A DNA stretch of 64,000 nucleotides from Streptomyces olivaceoviridis. GTDB taxonomy: Bacteria > Actinomycetota > Actinomycetes > Streptomycetales > Streptomycetaceae. The position numbers and the translations under genes were made by a program. The number at the start of each line of letters is the position of its first letter. The stretch's first letter is position 1. This document shows positions 1 to 13,300 of the stretch, piece after piece. The notes beneath the pieces are model-generated. The model saw only the letters and a list, made by a program, of their open reading frames with translations. It had not been told where the DNA came from and did no database searches. Location: contig NZ_BMUI01000010.1 in assembly GCF_014650115.1 (NCBI RefSeq), positions 231,364 to 295,363 of the forward strand, in the 5' to 3' direction.

Positions 1-1
1 G

Positions 2-3000
2 CCGGAGCCGGACCTGCCCCTGCGCACGGCCGACCTCACCGGCGTCCCCGACGCGCGCCGCCCGGACGCGGCGGAGGCGCTGCTCACCGAGGAACTGGGC
101 CGCCCCTTCGACCTGGCGGCCGGCCCGCTCACCCGGGCGCTGCTCGTCCGGCTCGGCGCCGAGGACCACCTGCTGCTCCTGGCCCAGCACCACATCGTCA
201 CCGACGGCTGGTCGGTGGGCATCCTCACTCGCGAACTCGCCGCCCTGTACCACGCGGAGACCACCGGCGAACCCGACGGTCTCGCCCGATCCGCCGTGCA
301 GTACCCGGACTTCGCCGTGTGGGAGCGGCGGCAGCGGGCCACCGAGGCCGACGCGGCGGATCTGGCCTACTGGAGACGGCACCTGGCGGGCACGCAGCAG
401 CTGGAGCTGCCCACGGACCGGCCGCGTCCCGCCGTGCGCACCACCGCCGGAGCGGCCCACCGGCACCCGCTCCCCGAGGAGTTGGTGACCCGGCTGCGGC
501 AGCTCGCCGCAGGACGCGGCACCACGCTGTTCACGCTCTTCGCGGGGGCCTGCGCGCTGCTGTTCTCCCGCTGCTCGGGGCAGCGGGACGTCGCGTTCGG
601 CACCGTCACCACCGGGCGCGGCCGACGCGACCTGGAGGACGTGCCGGGCTTCTTCGCCAACACGGTGGTGCTGCGGGGCGAGGTCGACGAACGGGCCACC
701 GTGGACCGGTTCGTGGAGAGCGTGCGGACGACCGTACTGGACGCCTTCGCCCACGACGGGGTGCCGTTCGACCGGGTGGTCGAGGAGCTGGCCCCGCCCC
801 GCGACCCGAGCCGCACCCCGCTGGTGCAGGCCCTCGTCGTGCAGCAGACCGCCCTGTCGGTGCCGCCCCGGTCCGGCGGGCTGCGGCTCGCCGAGCACCC
901 GCTGCCCCGCCCCGCCGCCCGCTTCGACCTGGTCCTGGAGTTCTCACCGGAGCAGGACGGCGGCTGCGTGCTGACCGCCGAGTTCAACACGGACCTGTTC
1001 GACGCCACCACCGTGGCCCGGCTGACCACCCATCTGCACCGCCTGCTGGAAGGCATGGCGGACGGACCGGGCCGCACGCTCGCCGAGCTGCCCATGCTCT
1101 CGGCCGGGGAACAGCGCACCCTGGTCGACAGCTGGAACCCGCCCGCCCGCCGCTCCCGGGACACCCGCCACGGCACGCTGCCCGACCTGTTCCGCGCCCA
1201 GGCGGCCCGGACCCCCGGCCGTACCGCCGTCATCTGCGGCCCGGACCGGCTGGACTACGCCGAGGTCGCCCGGCGCGCCAACCGGCTGGCCCGGCAACTC
1301 CTCGCGCGCGGCGCGGGCCCGGAGACCCTGGTCGCGCTGTGCCTGCCGCGCACCGCCGACCTCGTGCCCGTGCTGTGGGCGGTGCTCGCCTCGGGCGCGG
1401 GCTACCTCCCCGTCGACCCCGGGTATCCGGCCGAGCGCGTCCGCCTCATGCTCGACGACGCCCGGCCCGCCCTCGTCCTCGCCACCCGCGAGACCGCCGC
1501 CGCCCTGCCCGCCGACCGCGCTCCCCTGCTCCTGGAGGACTGCGCCGACCCGGCCGTGCCCGACACGGACGTCACCGACGCCGACCGGCCCCGGCCACTG
1601 CTGCCGGACCATCCCGCGTACGTCATCTACACCTCCGGTTCCACCGGGCGCCCCAAGGGGGTCGTGGTCACCCACCGCACGGTCGCCGCGTTGGCCGCCT
1701 GGACGAAGGAGCGGTTCGGCGCCGCCGGCCTGGACCATGTGATCGCCTCCACCTCCCTCAACTTCGACGTCTCCGTCTTCGAGCTGCTGTGCCCGCTGAC
1801 GGCCGGCGGCAGCGTCGAGGTGGTCCCCGACCTGCCGGCCCTCGCCGACGGCACCGGCCCCCGGCGCGCCGGGCTGCTCAGCGGAGTGCCGTCCGTCGTC
1901 TCCCGCCTGATCGCGGGCGGTACGGCACCCGTCGCCGCCGGCACCGTCGTCCTGGCCGGTGAGGCCCTGCCCGAGCAGACGCTGCGAGACCTGCGCGCCG
2001 CCCTTCCCGGGTGCCGTGTCGCCAACGTCTACGGGCCCACCGAGGCCACCGTGTACGCCACCGCCTGGTTCGCCGGCGACCGGCTGCCCGAGCAGGCCCC
2101 GCCCATCGGCGGACCGGTGGCGCTCACCCGGGCCTACGTCCTCGACGGCTCCCTGCGGCCCCAACCGGTCGGTGTCACCGGCGAGTTGTACCTCGGAGGC
2201 GGCGGTCTGGCCCGCGGCTACCTGCACCGGCCCGGACTGACCGCCGCCCGGTTCGTCGCCGACCCCTTCGGCGCGCCGGGGGAGCGCATGTACCGCACCG
2301 GCGACCTGGTGCGCCGCCGTGCCGACGGCGCCCTGGAGTACGTCGGCCGGATCGACCAGCAGGTCAAGGTGCGTGGCTTCCGGATCGAACTGGGCGAGGT
2401 GGAGGAGGCGCTGCGCCGCTGCGCGGGCGTCGCCGAGGCGGCGGCCACCGTCACCACCGACGCCGACGGCCACCGGCGGCTGGCCGGATACGTCGTCCCG
2501 GCCGCCGGACAGCGGGTGGAGCCCGAGGCCGTACGCCGGGAACTCGGCCGTACCCTGCCCGCCTCCATGGTGCCGTCGGCCGTCGTCGTGCTCGACGCCC
2601 TGCCGCTCAACCCGAACGGCAAGCTCGACCGCGCCCGGCTCCCCGACCCGGGCCCCGCCGTGCGCGCGGTGCGGCACGTCGAGCCCCGCACGCCCACCGA
2701 GCGCGCGCTCGCCGCGATCTGGGCCGGGGTCCTGCGCGTGGAACGCGTCGGCGTCGACGACAACTTCTTCGAACTCGGCGGCGACTCGATCCTCAGCATC
2801 CAGGTGGTGGCCCGCGCCCGGCAGGAGGGGCTGTCGCTGACCTCCCGGGACGTCTACCGGCACCAGACGGTCGCCGCCCTCGCCCGCTGCGCCGACGCCG
2901 CCCGGGGCCCCCGCGAGGCCGCCCCCGCCCCCGAGGCGGCCACCGGCCCGGCCCCCCTGACACCCATCCAGCACTGGCTGTTCGACGCCGTCGCCGAGCG

Positions 3001-4335
3001 CGCCGGCCACTACGCCCAGGCGCTGTCCGTCCGCGTGCCGGACGACCTGGACCCGGCGGCGCTGGAAGAGGCGCTGAACGACCTGGTCGCCCACCACGAC
3101 GCCCTGCGCTCCCGCTTCGTCACCGACGACAGCGCCCCGGGTGTCCGCTGGCACATCGAGGAGCGGGCGCCCCGCCTCCGCCTCGCCCACCACACCGGCC
3201 CCGACACGGACACCCCCCACTTCGGCCCCTTCGACCTCGCCCGGGGCCCGCTGCTGCGGGCCGTGCTGCACGCCGACGGAACCGGCCGCCCCCGCGTCCT
3301 GCACCTCGCCGTCCACCACCTGGTGGTCGACGGGGTGTCCTGGCGGGTGCTGCTGGAGGACCTGGACCGCGCCTACCGGGCCCGCCGGGCCGGCGACGAC
3401 GGCGCGGCGGCGCTGCCCGCGAAGTCCTCGGCCCTGCGGGAGTGGGCCCGCCGACTGGCCGCGCACGCGGCGGACGGCGGCTTCGACGACGAACGGGAGT
3501 ACTGGACCCGGGCCGTTCCGGCAACCGACCCCGTGGTGCCGGCGACAGACCGCGACGGGGACGCCGCACAGCGCGCCGACACCTACGCCGCACAGCGCGC
3601 CGTCACCGTGCGCCTGAGCCCGGAGGACACCTCCGCCCTGCTGCGCACCCTGCCCGACACCTACCGCACCCAGGCCAACGACGTCCTGCTCAGCGCCCTC
3701 GGCCGGGCGCTGTGCGCCTGGAGCGGCCGGGACCGGGTGGTGGTCGACGTCGAGGGGCACGGCCGCGAGGAGCTCTTCCCCGAGCTGGACATCAGCCGCA
3801 CGGTCGGCTGGTTCACCACCCGGTACCCCGTCGCGCTCGCCGTCCCCGAGGACGCCGGCTGGGACACCGTGCTCAAGCGGGTCAAGGAGCAGCTGCGCGC
3901 CGTACCCCGGCACGGTCTGGGCCATGACGCGCTGCGCCACCTGGCGGACCCCGGAGCGGCGCCGCACACGCCCGAGGCGCAGGTCAGCTTCAACTACCTG
4001 GGCCGCATGGGACTGCCGGAGAACCCCGACGGCCTCTACCAGGGCACCGTCCGGCCGCTGGAGCTGGACGCCGACCCGGCGGCCGAGCGCCCCCACGCCC
4101 TGGAGGTCGTCGGTCAACTCGACGGCGACAGCCTGGAGTTCACCTGGTTCTACACCGACCGGCTGCACCGCGAGGACACGGTCGCCGACCTGGCGGGCCG
4201 CTTCGCCGACGCACTCGCCGACCTGGCCCGGCACGCCGCCCGGCCGGGAGCCGCCGGGCGCACCCCGTCCGACTTCCCGCTGGCCCGGCTCGACCAGGCC
4301 GCCGTGGACCGGATCACCGGCCCGGACCCGGCCGC
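2..4335 (+). other. NRPS module 1: C(partial)-A-T-E, substrate unassigned, D-configured
   Basis: The C domain lacks its N-terminal third because of the window edge. Aligned to GrsA, the A-domain pocket reads D-V-F-S-V-A-V-V-Y-K (from FDVSVFE, LLSGVPS, VVLAGE, VYGPTEATVY). This matches no code I can name with confidence; the pocket is neutral with no second charged residue. It is almost identical to module 3, so both probably load the same amino acid. The E domain (HHLVVDGVSW) predicts a D residue. A linker containing GRTPSDFPL joins the E domain to the next C domain. Confidence 0.85.
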
Positions 4336-7300
4336 GGTCACGGACGTGTACCCGCTCACGCCCACCCAGGCGGGCATGCTCTTCCACGGCCTGTCCCAGG
4401 ACGACCGCGGCGTCTACTTCCAGCAGCTGACCTTCGTCCTGGACGGCGTACCCGACCCGCGGGCCCTCGCCGCCGCCTGGCAGCACGTCACCGACCGCAC
4501 CGAGGTGCTGCGGGCCGGGGTCGTCTGGCAGGACGTGCCCGAGCCGCTGCTGGTGGTGCGGCGCCACGCGACCGTACCGGTCACCCACCTGGACTGGCGC
4601 GACCTGACCGACGGCGAGCGCCGCGCCCGGCTGGACGACGTACTGGCCCGCGACCGCGCGGACGGCATCGACCTCGGCCGCGCCCCGCTCCAGCGGCTGC
4701 TCCTCGCCCGCCTCTCCGCCACCGAGGTGCGCGTGGTGTGGTCCTTCCACCATCTGCTCCTGGACGGCTGGAGCCTGTTCCAGGTGCTCTCGGACGTCTT
4801 CGCCGACCACGCCGGCGGCGACCCCGGCAGCCTCCCGGACCGCCCGCCCCACCGCGACTACGTCGACTGGCTGCGCCGGCGCGACCCGGACGCCGCCGAA
4901 CGGCACTGGCAGCGCCGCCTGTCCGGCCTGACCGAGCCGACCCCGCTGCCGTACGACCGTGAGCCGCGCGAGGCCCACCGCGCCGAGTCCACGCACGCCG
5001 TCCGGGCGACGCTGTCCCCGGCCGCCGGCCGGGCGCTGGAGGAACTGGCCCGGACCTCCGGCCTGACCCTGAACACCCTGGTGCAGGGCGCCTGGGCGCT
5101 GCTGCTGGCCCGGCAGGCGGGCCGGAACGAGGTGGTGTTCGGCACCACCGTGTCCGGACGGCCGCCCGAGCTGCCCGGCGCCGAGGCCATGACCGGTCTG
5201 TTCATCACCACCCTGCCCACCCGCGTCACCGTCCCGGACCACGGCACCCTGCTCGACTGGCTGCGCGCGCTCCAGTACGACCAGAGCGAGGACCGGCGCT
5301 TCGACCACCTGCCGCTCACCCGGATGCGGGCGTTCACCGGACTCCCCGAGCGGGTCGGCCTGTTCGACAGCATCGTCGTCTTCGAGAACTACCCGGTGGA
5401 CGACGACCTCGCCGCCGCCCACGGACTGCGCCTGAGCGGTCTGGAGGGCATCGAGACCACCAACTACCCGCTGAGCCTCACCGCCTACCCGGGCACCGGG
5501 CTGACCCTGCGCCTCGGCTACGACCCCGAGCTCTTCGACGCGGGGACCGCCGAGCGGATGGCCGAGTACCTGACCGTCCTGCTCGCCGGGATGCCCGCCC
5601 ACTCCGCGCGCCCGCCCGCCCGGCTGCCGCTGCTCACCCCCGAGGGCCGCGAACAGGTGCTGCGCGCCTGGAACGACACCGCCACCGAGCTGCCCGACAC
5701 CACCGTCGCGGACCTCTTCGCCGCGCAGGTGCGCCGTACGCCCGACGCGGTCGCCCTGGAGGCCGGTGCCGAGCGCGTGACGTACCGCGAACTCGACGCG
5801 CGGGCAGAGCGGTTGGCGGCGCGGCTGGCGGGGCTCGGGGTACGGCCGGAACGTCCGGTCGGGGTGCTCTTGGACCGCTGCGTGGAGCTGATCGTCACAC
5901 AGCTGGCGCTCGTCCGCAGCGGCGGGGTGTACGTGCCGCTGGACGGCCGGGCGCCCGTCGAGCGGCTGCGCCGGACACTCACCGAGGCCGGGGCCGACCT
6001 GCTGCTCACCGACGCCGGGTGGGAGCGGACGGCCCGGGAGGTGCTGCCCGGCGACGATGTCGTGCGCGTGGACGACACCGCCGACGGGGACGCTCCCACG
6101 GGTCCGGCCCGTTCCGGCACGGACGGTTTCGCGGCCCCCGGCCGATCCGGCACCGACGGCCCCGCGGCCCCCGCCGTCCACCCCGACAACGTCCAGTACC
6201 TGATGTTCACCTCGGGCTCCACCGGCACCCCCAAGGGGGTCGCGGTGCGCCAGCGGGACGTCGTCGCGTTCGCCCTGGACCGGGCGTTCGCCGGGCACGA
6301 CCGGGTCCTCGTGCACTCCCCGCACGCCTTCGACGCCGCGACCTACGAGGTGTGGGTGCCGCTGCTGCGCGGCGGTACGGCCGTGCTCGCCCCGCCCGCC
6401 GACCTGGACACCGCCCTGGTCCGCCGAGCCGTCACGGAGCAGGGCGTGACCTGCCTGTGGCTGACGGCGGGACTGTTCCGGCTGCTGGCCCAGGAGGACC
6501 CCGGCTGCCTGCGCGGCGCCCGTGAGGTCTGGACGGGCGGCGAGGCCGTGCCGGGCGCGGTCGTGCGCCGGGTGCTGGACGCCTGCCCCGGACTGACCGT
6601 CGTGGACGGCTACGGCCCCACCGAGACCACCACCTTCGCCACCCGCCGCGCCTTCCGCTCCGGCGACCCGCTGTCCGCCGTCCTGCCCATCGGACGCCCG
6701 CTGGACAACACCCGCGTGTACGTCCTGGACGCCGCCCTCCAGCCCCAACCGCCAGGCGTACCCGGCGAGTTGTACGTCGCGGGGGCCGGCCTGGCGCGGG
6801 GCTACGCGGGCCGGCCCGGCGCGACCGCCGCCCGCTATGTCGCCGACCCCTTCGGCCCGCCCGGCACGCGGATGTACCGCACCGGCGACATCGTCCGCTG
6901 GAGCGCCGACGGCGAGCTGCACTTCGTCGGACGCGCGGACGACCAGATCAAGATCCGCGGCTTCCGTGTCGAACCCGCCGAGATCGAGGCCCGGCTCACC
7001 ACCCACCCCGGCGTCGCCGAGGCCGTCGTCTCCCTGTACGAGGACGCCGGGCGCAAGCGGCTGGCCGCCCACCTCGTGCCGGCCGAGGGCGCCGAGGTGC
7101 CGACCGCCGCCGAACTGCGCGCCCACCTCGCGGGCGGGCTGCCCGACTACATGCTGCCCGCCGCGTTCGTCACCGTCGCGGAGCTGCCGCTGACGGCGAA
7201 CGGCAAGGTCGACCGGCGGCGGCTGCCCGCCCCCGACTGGTCGGCTGGCGGCGAGCGGGCCCACCGCGCCGCGCGCACCGAGACCGAGCGCGTCCTCGCC

Positions 7301-10300
7301 GCGATCTGGGCCGAGTTGCTCGGCCTGGAACAGGTCGGCGTCGACGACAACTTCTTCATGCTGGGCGGCGACTCCATCCTCAGCATCCAGGTGGTCTCCC
7401 GGGCCCGCGCCGCGGGGCTCACGCTCACCCCGCGCGATCTCTTCCGGCACCCCACGGTGGCCGAACTGGCCGCCGTGGGCGGCGGTGCCGGGCCCGCCGT
7501 CGCCGGCACCGGACCGGTCGCCGGACCGGTGGACCTCACCCCGATCCAGCACTGGTTCCTGGACCCGCGCCCCGCCCACCCCGACTTCTTCAACCAGTCC
7601 GTCGTCATCGAGACGGCCGGCCCGGTGGACGAGGACGCCCTGCGCCGCGCCCTGACCGCGCTGTGGACCCACCACGACGCCCTGCGCGCCCGGTTCGTCC
7701 CCGACGGCGACGCCGGGCTCGCCCGCGACGGTGACGCCTGGCGCCAGGACGTCGCCGCCGCCGACGGCCCGGTCCCCGACCTGCTCCAGGTCCACGACGC
7801 CCGCGCCGAGGAGCTCGTCACGGCCGCGGCCCACGCCGGACTCCGCCTGGACACCGGCCCGCTGTTCACCGCCCGCCTCTTCACCGCCGACGGCCCCCGG
7901 CCCGCCCGGCTGCTGCTGATCGCCCACCACCTGGTGGTCGACGGGGTCTCCTGGCGGATCCTGCTGGAGGACCTGGAGACCGCCTACCGGCAGGCCGTGT
8001 CCGGACAGCCCGTACGGCTGCCCGCCCGCACCACCTCCGCGCGGGAGTGGGCCCGCCGGCTGCGCGACCACGCCGACACGTTCGCCGCCGGCCGCGCCCA
8101 CTGGGCAAAGGCCGCCCGGGCCTGCGCCGATCCGCTGCCCGTGGACGGCGACGGAGGCACCACCACGGCCGGCACCCGGGAGGTGACCGTACGGCTGGAC
8201 CGCGACAGCACCGACGGCCTCCTGCGCCGCGTCCCCGGCGTCTACCGCACCCGCGTCGACGACGTCCTGCTCACCGCGCTGGGCCGGGTCCTCGCCGACT
8301 GGACCGGCCGCGACACCGTCGCCGTCGGCCTGGAGGGGCACGGCCGCGAGGACCAGCTCTTCGAGGACGTCGACCTGTCCCGCACGGTCGGCTGGTTCAC
8401 CTCGCTTCACCCGGTCGCCCTCACCGTCCCCGCCGGGGACTGGGGCACCGCCCTGAAGTCGGTGAAGGAGCAGCTGCGGGCCGTACCCGACCGGGGACTC
8501 GGCTACGGCGTCCTGCGCCACCTGGCCCGCGACGCATCGCTCACCGGCACGCCCGCGCCCGGCGTCAGCTTCAACTACCTGGGCCGCTTCGACTGGTCCG
8601 CCGAGGGCGGTACCCTGATCGGGGCCGTGCCCGGCGGCCTCGGCGGCGCGGAGGCGCCCGGCACCGAGCGCCCGCACCTGCTGGACGTCGTGGCCCGGGT
8701 GGAGGACGACCGGCTGGAGATCGCCTGGCACTACAGCGCCGGACGGCACCGCGAGGAGACCGTCACCGCGCTCGCCGAGGGCATGCTGCGGGCCCTCACC
8801 GGCATCGTCGCCCACTGCGCCCGCCCGGACGCGGGCGGCCGTACCCCGTCGGACTTCCCGCTGGCCCGCCTCGACCAGGCCGCCGTGGACCGGATCGCCG
8901 GGGACGGCCGGGACGTCGCCGACATCTACCCGCTGACGCCGATGCAGGCGGGCATGCTCTTCCACAGCCTGCTGGACCCCGCCGGCCGCACCTACGTCAA
9001 CCAGGTGCAGCTGGTGCTGTCCGGCGTCACCGACCCGTACGCGCTCGCCGAGGCGTGGCAGCACACCGCGGACGCCAACCCGGTGCTGCGCACCCGCCTG
9101 GTGTGGCAGGAGACCCCGGAACCGCTCCAGGTCGTCCGGCACCGGGCCACCGTGCCCGTCACCCACCTCGACTGGTCCGGACGGTCCGCCGACCGCGAGG
9201 CGCGCGAGCTGGACCGGCTGCTCGCCGAGGACCGGCGGGCCGGCATCGACCTGGGCACCGCCCCCCTGATGCGGCTGACGCTGATCCGGCTGGCACCGGA
9301 CCGGGTCCGCCTGCTGTGGACGTTCCACCACGTCCTGCTCGACGGCTGGAGCGCGGCCCAGGTCTTCGACGAGGTGTGCGAGCGGTACGCGGCCCTCACC
9401 TCCGGACGACGCCCGCGGGTGCCCGAGCGCCGGCCCTTCGCCGACCACCTGCGCCGGCTGGCCGGACGCGACACCGACCAGGCCGAACGGTACTGGCGCG
9501 AGGCCCTCGCCGGTTTCCAGGCCCCCACCGAGCTGCCCCGCGACCGGCGGCCCGCCGAGGCACACCGCGCCTCCTCCTCCGGGTCGGTGCGGACGACCCT
9601 CGCCCCGGACGTGTCGGCACGCCTGCGGGACACCGCCCAGCGGGCCGGGCTGACCCTCAACACGGTCCTCCAGGGCGCCTGGGCGCTGCTGCTGTCCCGC
9701 TACGGCGGCGGCGAGGACGTGGTGTTCGGTACGACCGTCTCCGGGCGGCCCGCCGACCTGCCGGGCGTCACCACGATGGTCGGCCTGTTCATCAACACCC
9801 TGCCCACCCGGGCCCGCGTCGACGGGCGGCGCCCGCTGCTGGACTGGCTGCGCGACCTCCAGGCCGCCCAGTCCGAGGCCAGGCGCCACGACTCCGTCTC
9901 GCTGGCCCAGGTGCAGTCGTGGAGCGAGGTTCCCGGCGGCACCGGCCTGTTCGACTCCATCGTCGTCTTCGAGAACTACCCCTTCGACGAGGGCGCCCTG
10001 GCCCGGCACGGCCTGACCATGGAGCAGGAGCGGGACCTGGAGCCGACCAACTACCCGCTCAGCGTGGTCGTCGCGCCCGGGGACACCCTGGCCGTGCACC
10101 TGGACTACGACCCGGCCGTGTTCGACGCCGCGACGGTGGAAGGGCTCGGCGAGAGCCTGCGCACCCTGCTGACCGGCATGGCCACCGACCCCGACCGCCG
10201 CCTGGCCGACCTGCCGCTGCTGGACCCGGTCGCGGGGCGGGCGCTGGTCGACCGGTTCGGCGGACGGGTCGCCGAGGCACCGCGCGACACGCTGCCCGAG

Positions 10301-13300
10301 GCGTTCCGGCGCCAGGCCGAGCGCACCCCGGACGCCCCGGCCGTCCGCCACGGCGACACGTGCCTGACCTATCGGGAACTCGACGCGCTCTCCAACCGGT
10401 TGGCGCGGCTGCTCATCGCCGCCGGTGCCGGGCCCGAGCGCTTCGTCGCCCTGTGCCTGCCCCGCACCGCCGACCTGGTCGTGGCACTCCTCGCGGTACT
10501 GAAGAGCGGCGCGGCCTACCTCCCGGTCGACCCCCAGTACCCCGCCGAGCGCGTCGCGTTCCTCTTCGAGGACGTACGCCCCGACGCCGTGATCACGGCC
10601 ACGCAGACCGCCGGACGGCTGCCCGAGGGACGGTTCACCCGGATCCTGCTGGACGAGGACCCGGACGCCGGCGTGCCGGACACGCCGGTCGCCGACGGCG
10701 AACGGCGCGGCCCGCTGCTGCCCGGACACCCCGCCTACGTCATCCACACCTCCGGCTCGACCGGCCGCCCCAAGGGCGTGCTCGTCAGCCACGGGTCCGT
10801 GCTGGCCCTGACCGACTGGGCGGCGGCCGAGTTCACCGGCCGGGGCCTGGCGCACGTGGTGGCCTCGACCTCGCTCAACTTCGACGTGTCGGTGTTCGAG
10901 ATCTTCTCGCCCCTGCTGTCCGGGGGCTGCGTGGAGGTCGTCCGCGACCTGCTGGCCCTCGCCGAGCGCCCCGGACCCTGGCGGGCCGGACTGCTCAGCG
11001 CGGTGCCGTCGGCCCTGGACCGGCTGCTCGCGGAGGACGCCGTACGGATCAGCGCGGACACCGTCGTCCTCGCGGGGGAGGGACTGCCCGCCCGGACCGT
11101 ACGCCGGGTCCGCGACGCCGTCCCCGGCAGCCGGGTGCGCAACATCTACGGACCCACCGAGGCCACCGTCTACGCCACGGCCTTCACCTGCGACCCGGCC
11201 GACCCCGACCGCGACCCGCCGATCGGCCGGCCGCTCGGCGGCGCCCGCGCCTACGTCCTGGACGGGCGGATGCGCCCGGTGCCCATCGGGGCGCCCGGCG
11301 AACTGTTCCTGGCCGGAACCGGCGTCGCCCGCGGATACTTGCGCCGGCCGGGCCTGACCGCGAGCCGCTTCCTGCCCGACCCGTTCGGGCCGCCAGGCAG
11401 CCGTATGTACCGCACCGGCGACCTGGTCCGCTGGACGGCCGACGGCGACCTCGTCTACCTCGGCCGCGGCGACGACCAGGTCAAGGTGCGCGGCTTCCGC
11501 ATCGAACTCGGCGAGGTGGAGGCGGCGCTGGCCCGCCACCCGGCCGTGGCGGCGGCAGCGGCCCGGGTGGTCGAGGACGCGGGCCACCGCCGCCTGGTCG
11601 GTTACGCGGTGCCCCGCGAGGCGGTCCTGCCGGACCCCGCCGAGCTGCGCGCCTTCCTCGCCCGCGGCCTCCCCGACCACCTGGTGCCCGCCCTCGTCGT
11701 CCCCTTGGAACGGCTGCCGCTCGGGGCCACCGGGAAGCTCGACCGGCGGGCGTTGCCCGCGCCGCGGTGGGCCGCCACGGCCACCGGTGAGGCGGGCCGG
11801 CCGCCGCGTACCGAGGCCGAGCGCGTCCTCGCGGGCATCTGGTCGGAGGTGCTCGGCGTGCCCGAAGTCGGCGCCGACGACAACTACTTCACGCTCGGCG
11901 GCGATTCCGTCCTCGGTATCCGGATCGTCTCGGCCGCCCGCCGGGCCGGGCTGGCCCTGACCCCCCGGCACCTGTTCAGCCACCAGACCCTCGCCGAACT
12001 GGCCGCCGTCGCCGAGCGGTCGCCGCACGGCGAGGGACCCGGTGCCGCGACCCCCGTCGCCGAGCAGGGCCCGGTGACCGGCGACGCCCCGCTCACCCCC
12101 GTACAGCACTGGCTCCTCGACACCCTCACCGGCGACCCGGCCCACTTCGGCCAGACGGTCGCCTACGAGCTGGCCACGGACCCGGACGAGGATCTGCTGC
12201 GGGCCGCCCTGGCCGCCGTACTGGCCCACCACGACGCCCTGCGGCTGCGCTTCGAGCCGGGCGGGGACGGGCGGTGGCGGCAGTACGGCAGCGCGCCGGG
12301 GGATCAGGCCCCGCACCTGGAGGTGCACCGGGGGACCCCGCCGCACGAGGTGGCCGACGCGCTCGGCGCCGGGTTCGACCTGGCCGGCGGGCCGCTGCTG
12401 CGGGCCGCGCTGTGCCGGCCGGACGGCGGCGGCCGGCCGGTGCTGCTGCTGGCCGCCCACCACCTGGTCGTGGACGCCGTGTCCTGGCGGCTGATCCTGG
12501 AGGACCTGGACCTCGCCCACCGCGCCCTGCGGGCCGGCGAGCGGCCCGCTCTCGGTGCCAAGAGCACCTCGTTCCGGGACTGGGCCCGCCGGCTCGCCGC
12601 GCACACCGAGGCGGGCGGCTTCGACGCCGAACTCGCCCACTGGCAGGGCCTGGACACCGGCACCGTGCTGCCCGCCGACCACCCCGGCGGCGCGAACACC
12701 GTCGCCGACGAGGAGAGCGTGACCGCCGGACTGGACGCCGAGGAGACACGACGGCTGCTCCAGGACGTGCCGGACGTGTACCGCACCCGCGTCAACGACG
12801 TCCTGCTGTGCGCGCTGGGCCGGGTCCTGGCCCGCTGGACCGGCCGGGACCGGGTGGCGGTGACCCTGGAGGGCCACGGCCGCGAGGAACTGTTCGAGGA
12901 CGTCGACCTCGCGCGCACCGTCGGCTGGTTCACCGCGATGTACCCGGTCGCCCTGGACGTGCCCCGGGACGCCGGCACCGGCACCGCGCTGAAGACCGTC
13001 AAGGAGAACCTGCGGGCCGTACCGCACGGCGGACTCGGCTACGGCGCCCTGCGCTTCCTCCACCCCACGGCCGGCCCCGGGCTGCCCGCCCTGCCGCCGG
13101 TCTGCTTCAACTACCTGGGCCGGCAGGACGGCACGCCCGCCCCCGGCGGTCTGCTGCACGCGCCCCACGGCGGCCTCACCGGCGGCATGGACCGCTCGGC
13201 GGACCGGCCGTACCTCCTCGACGTCCTCGGCCGGGTCGCCGACGACAGGCTGGAGTTCACCTGGTCGTACTCCCGCGAGGTGCACCGCCGGGAGACCGTC

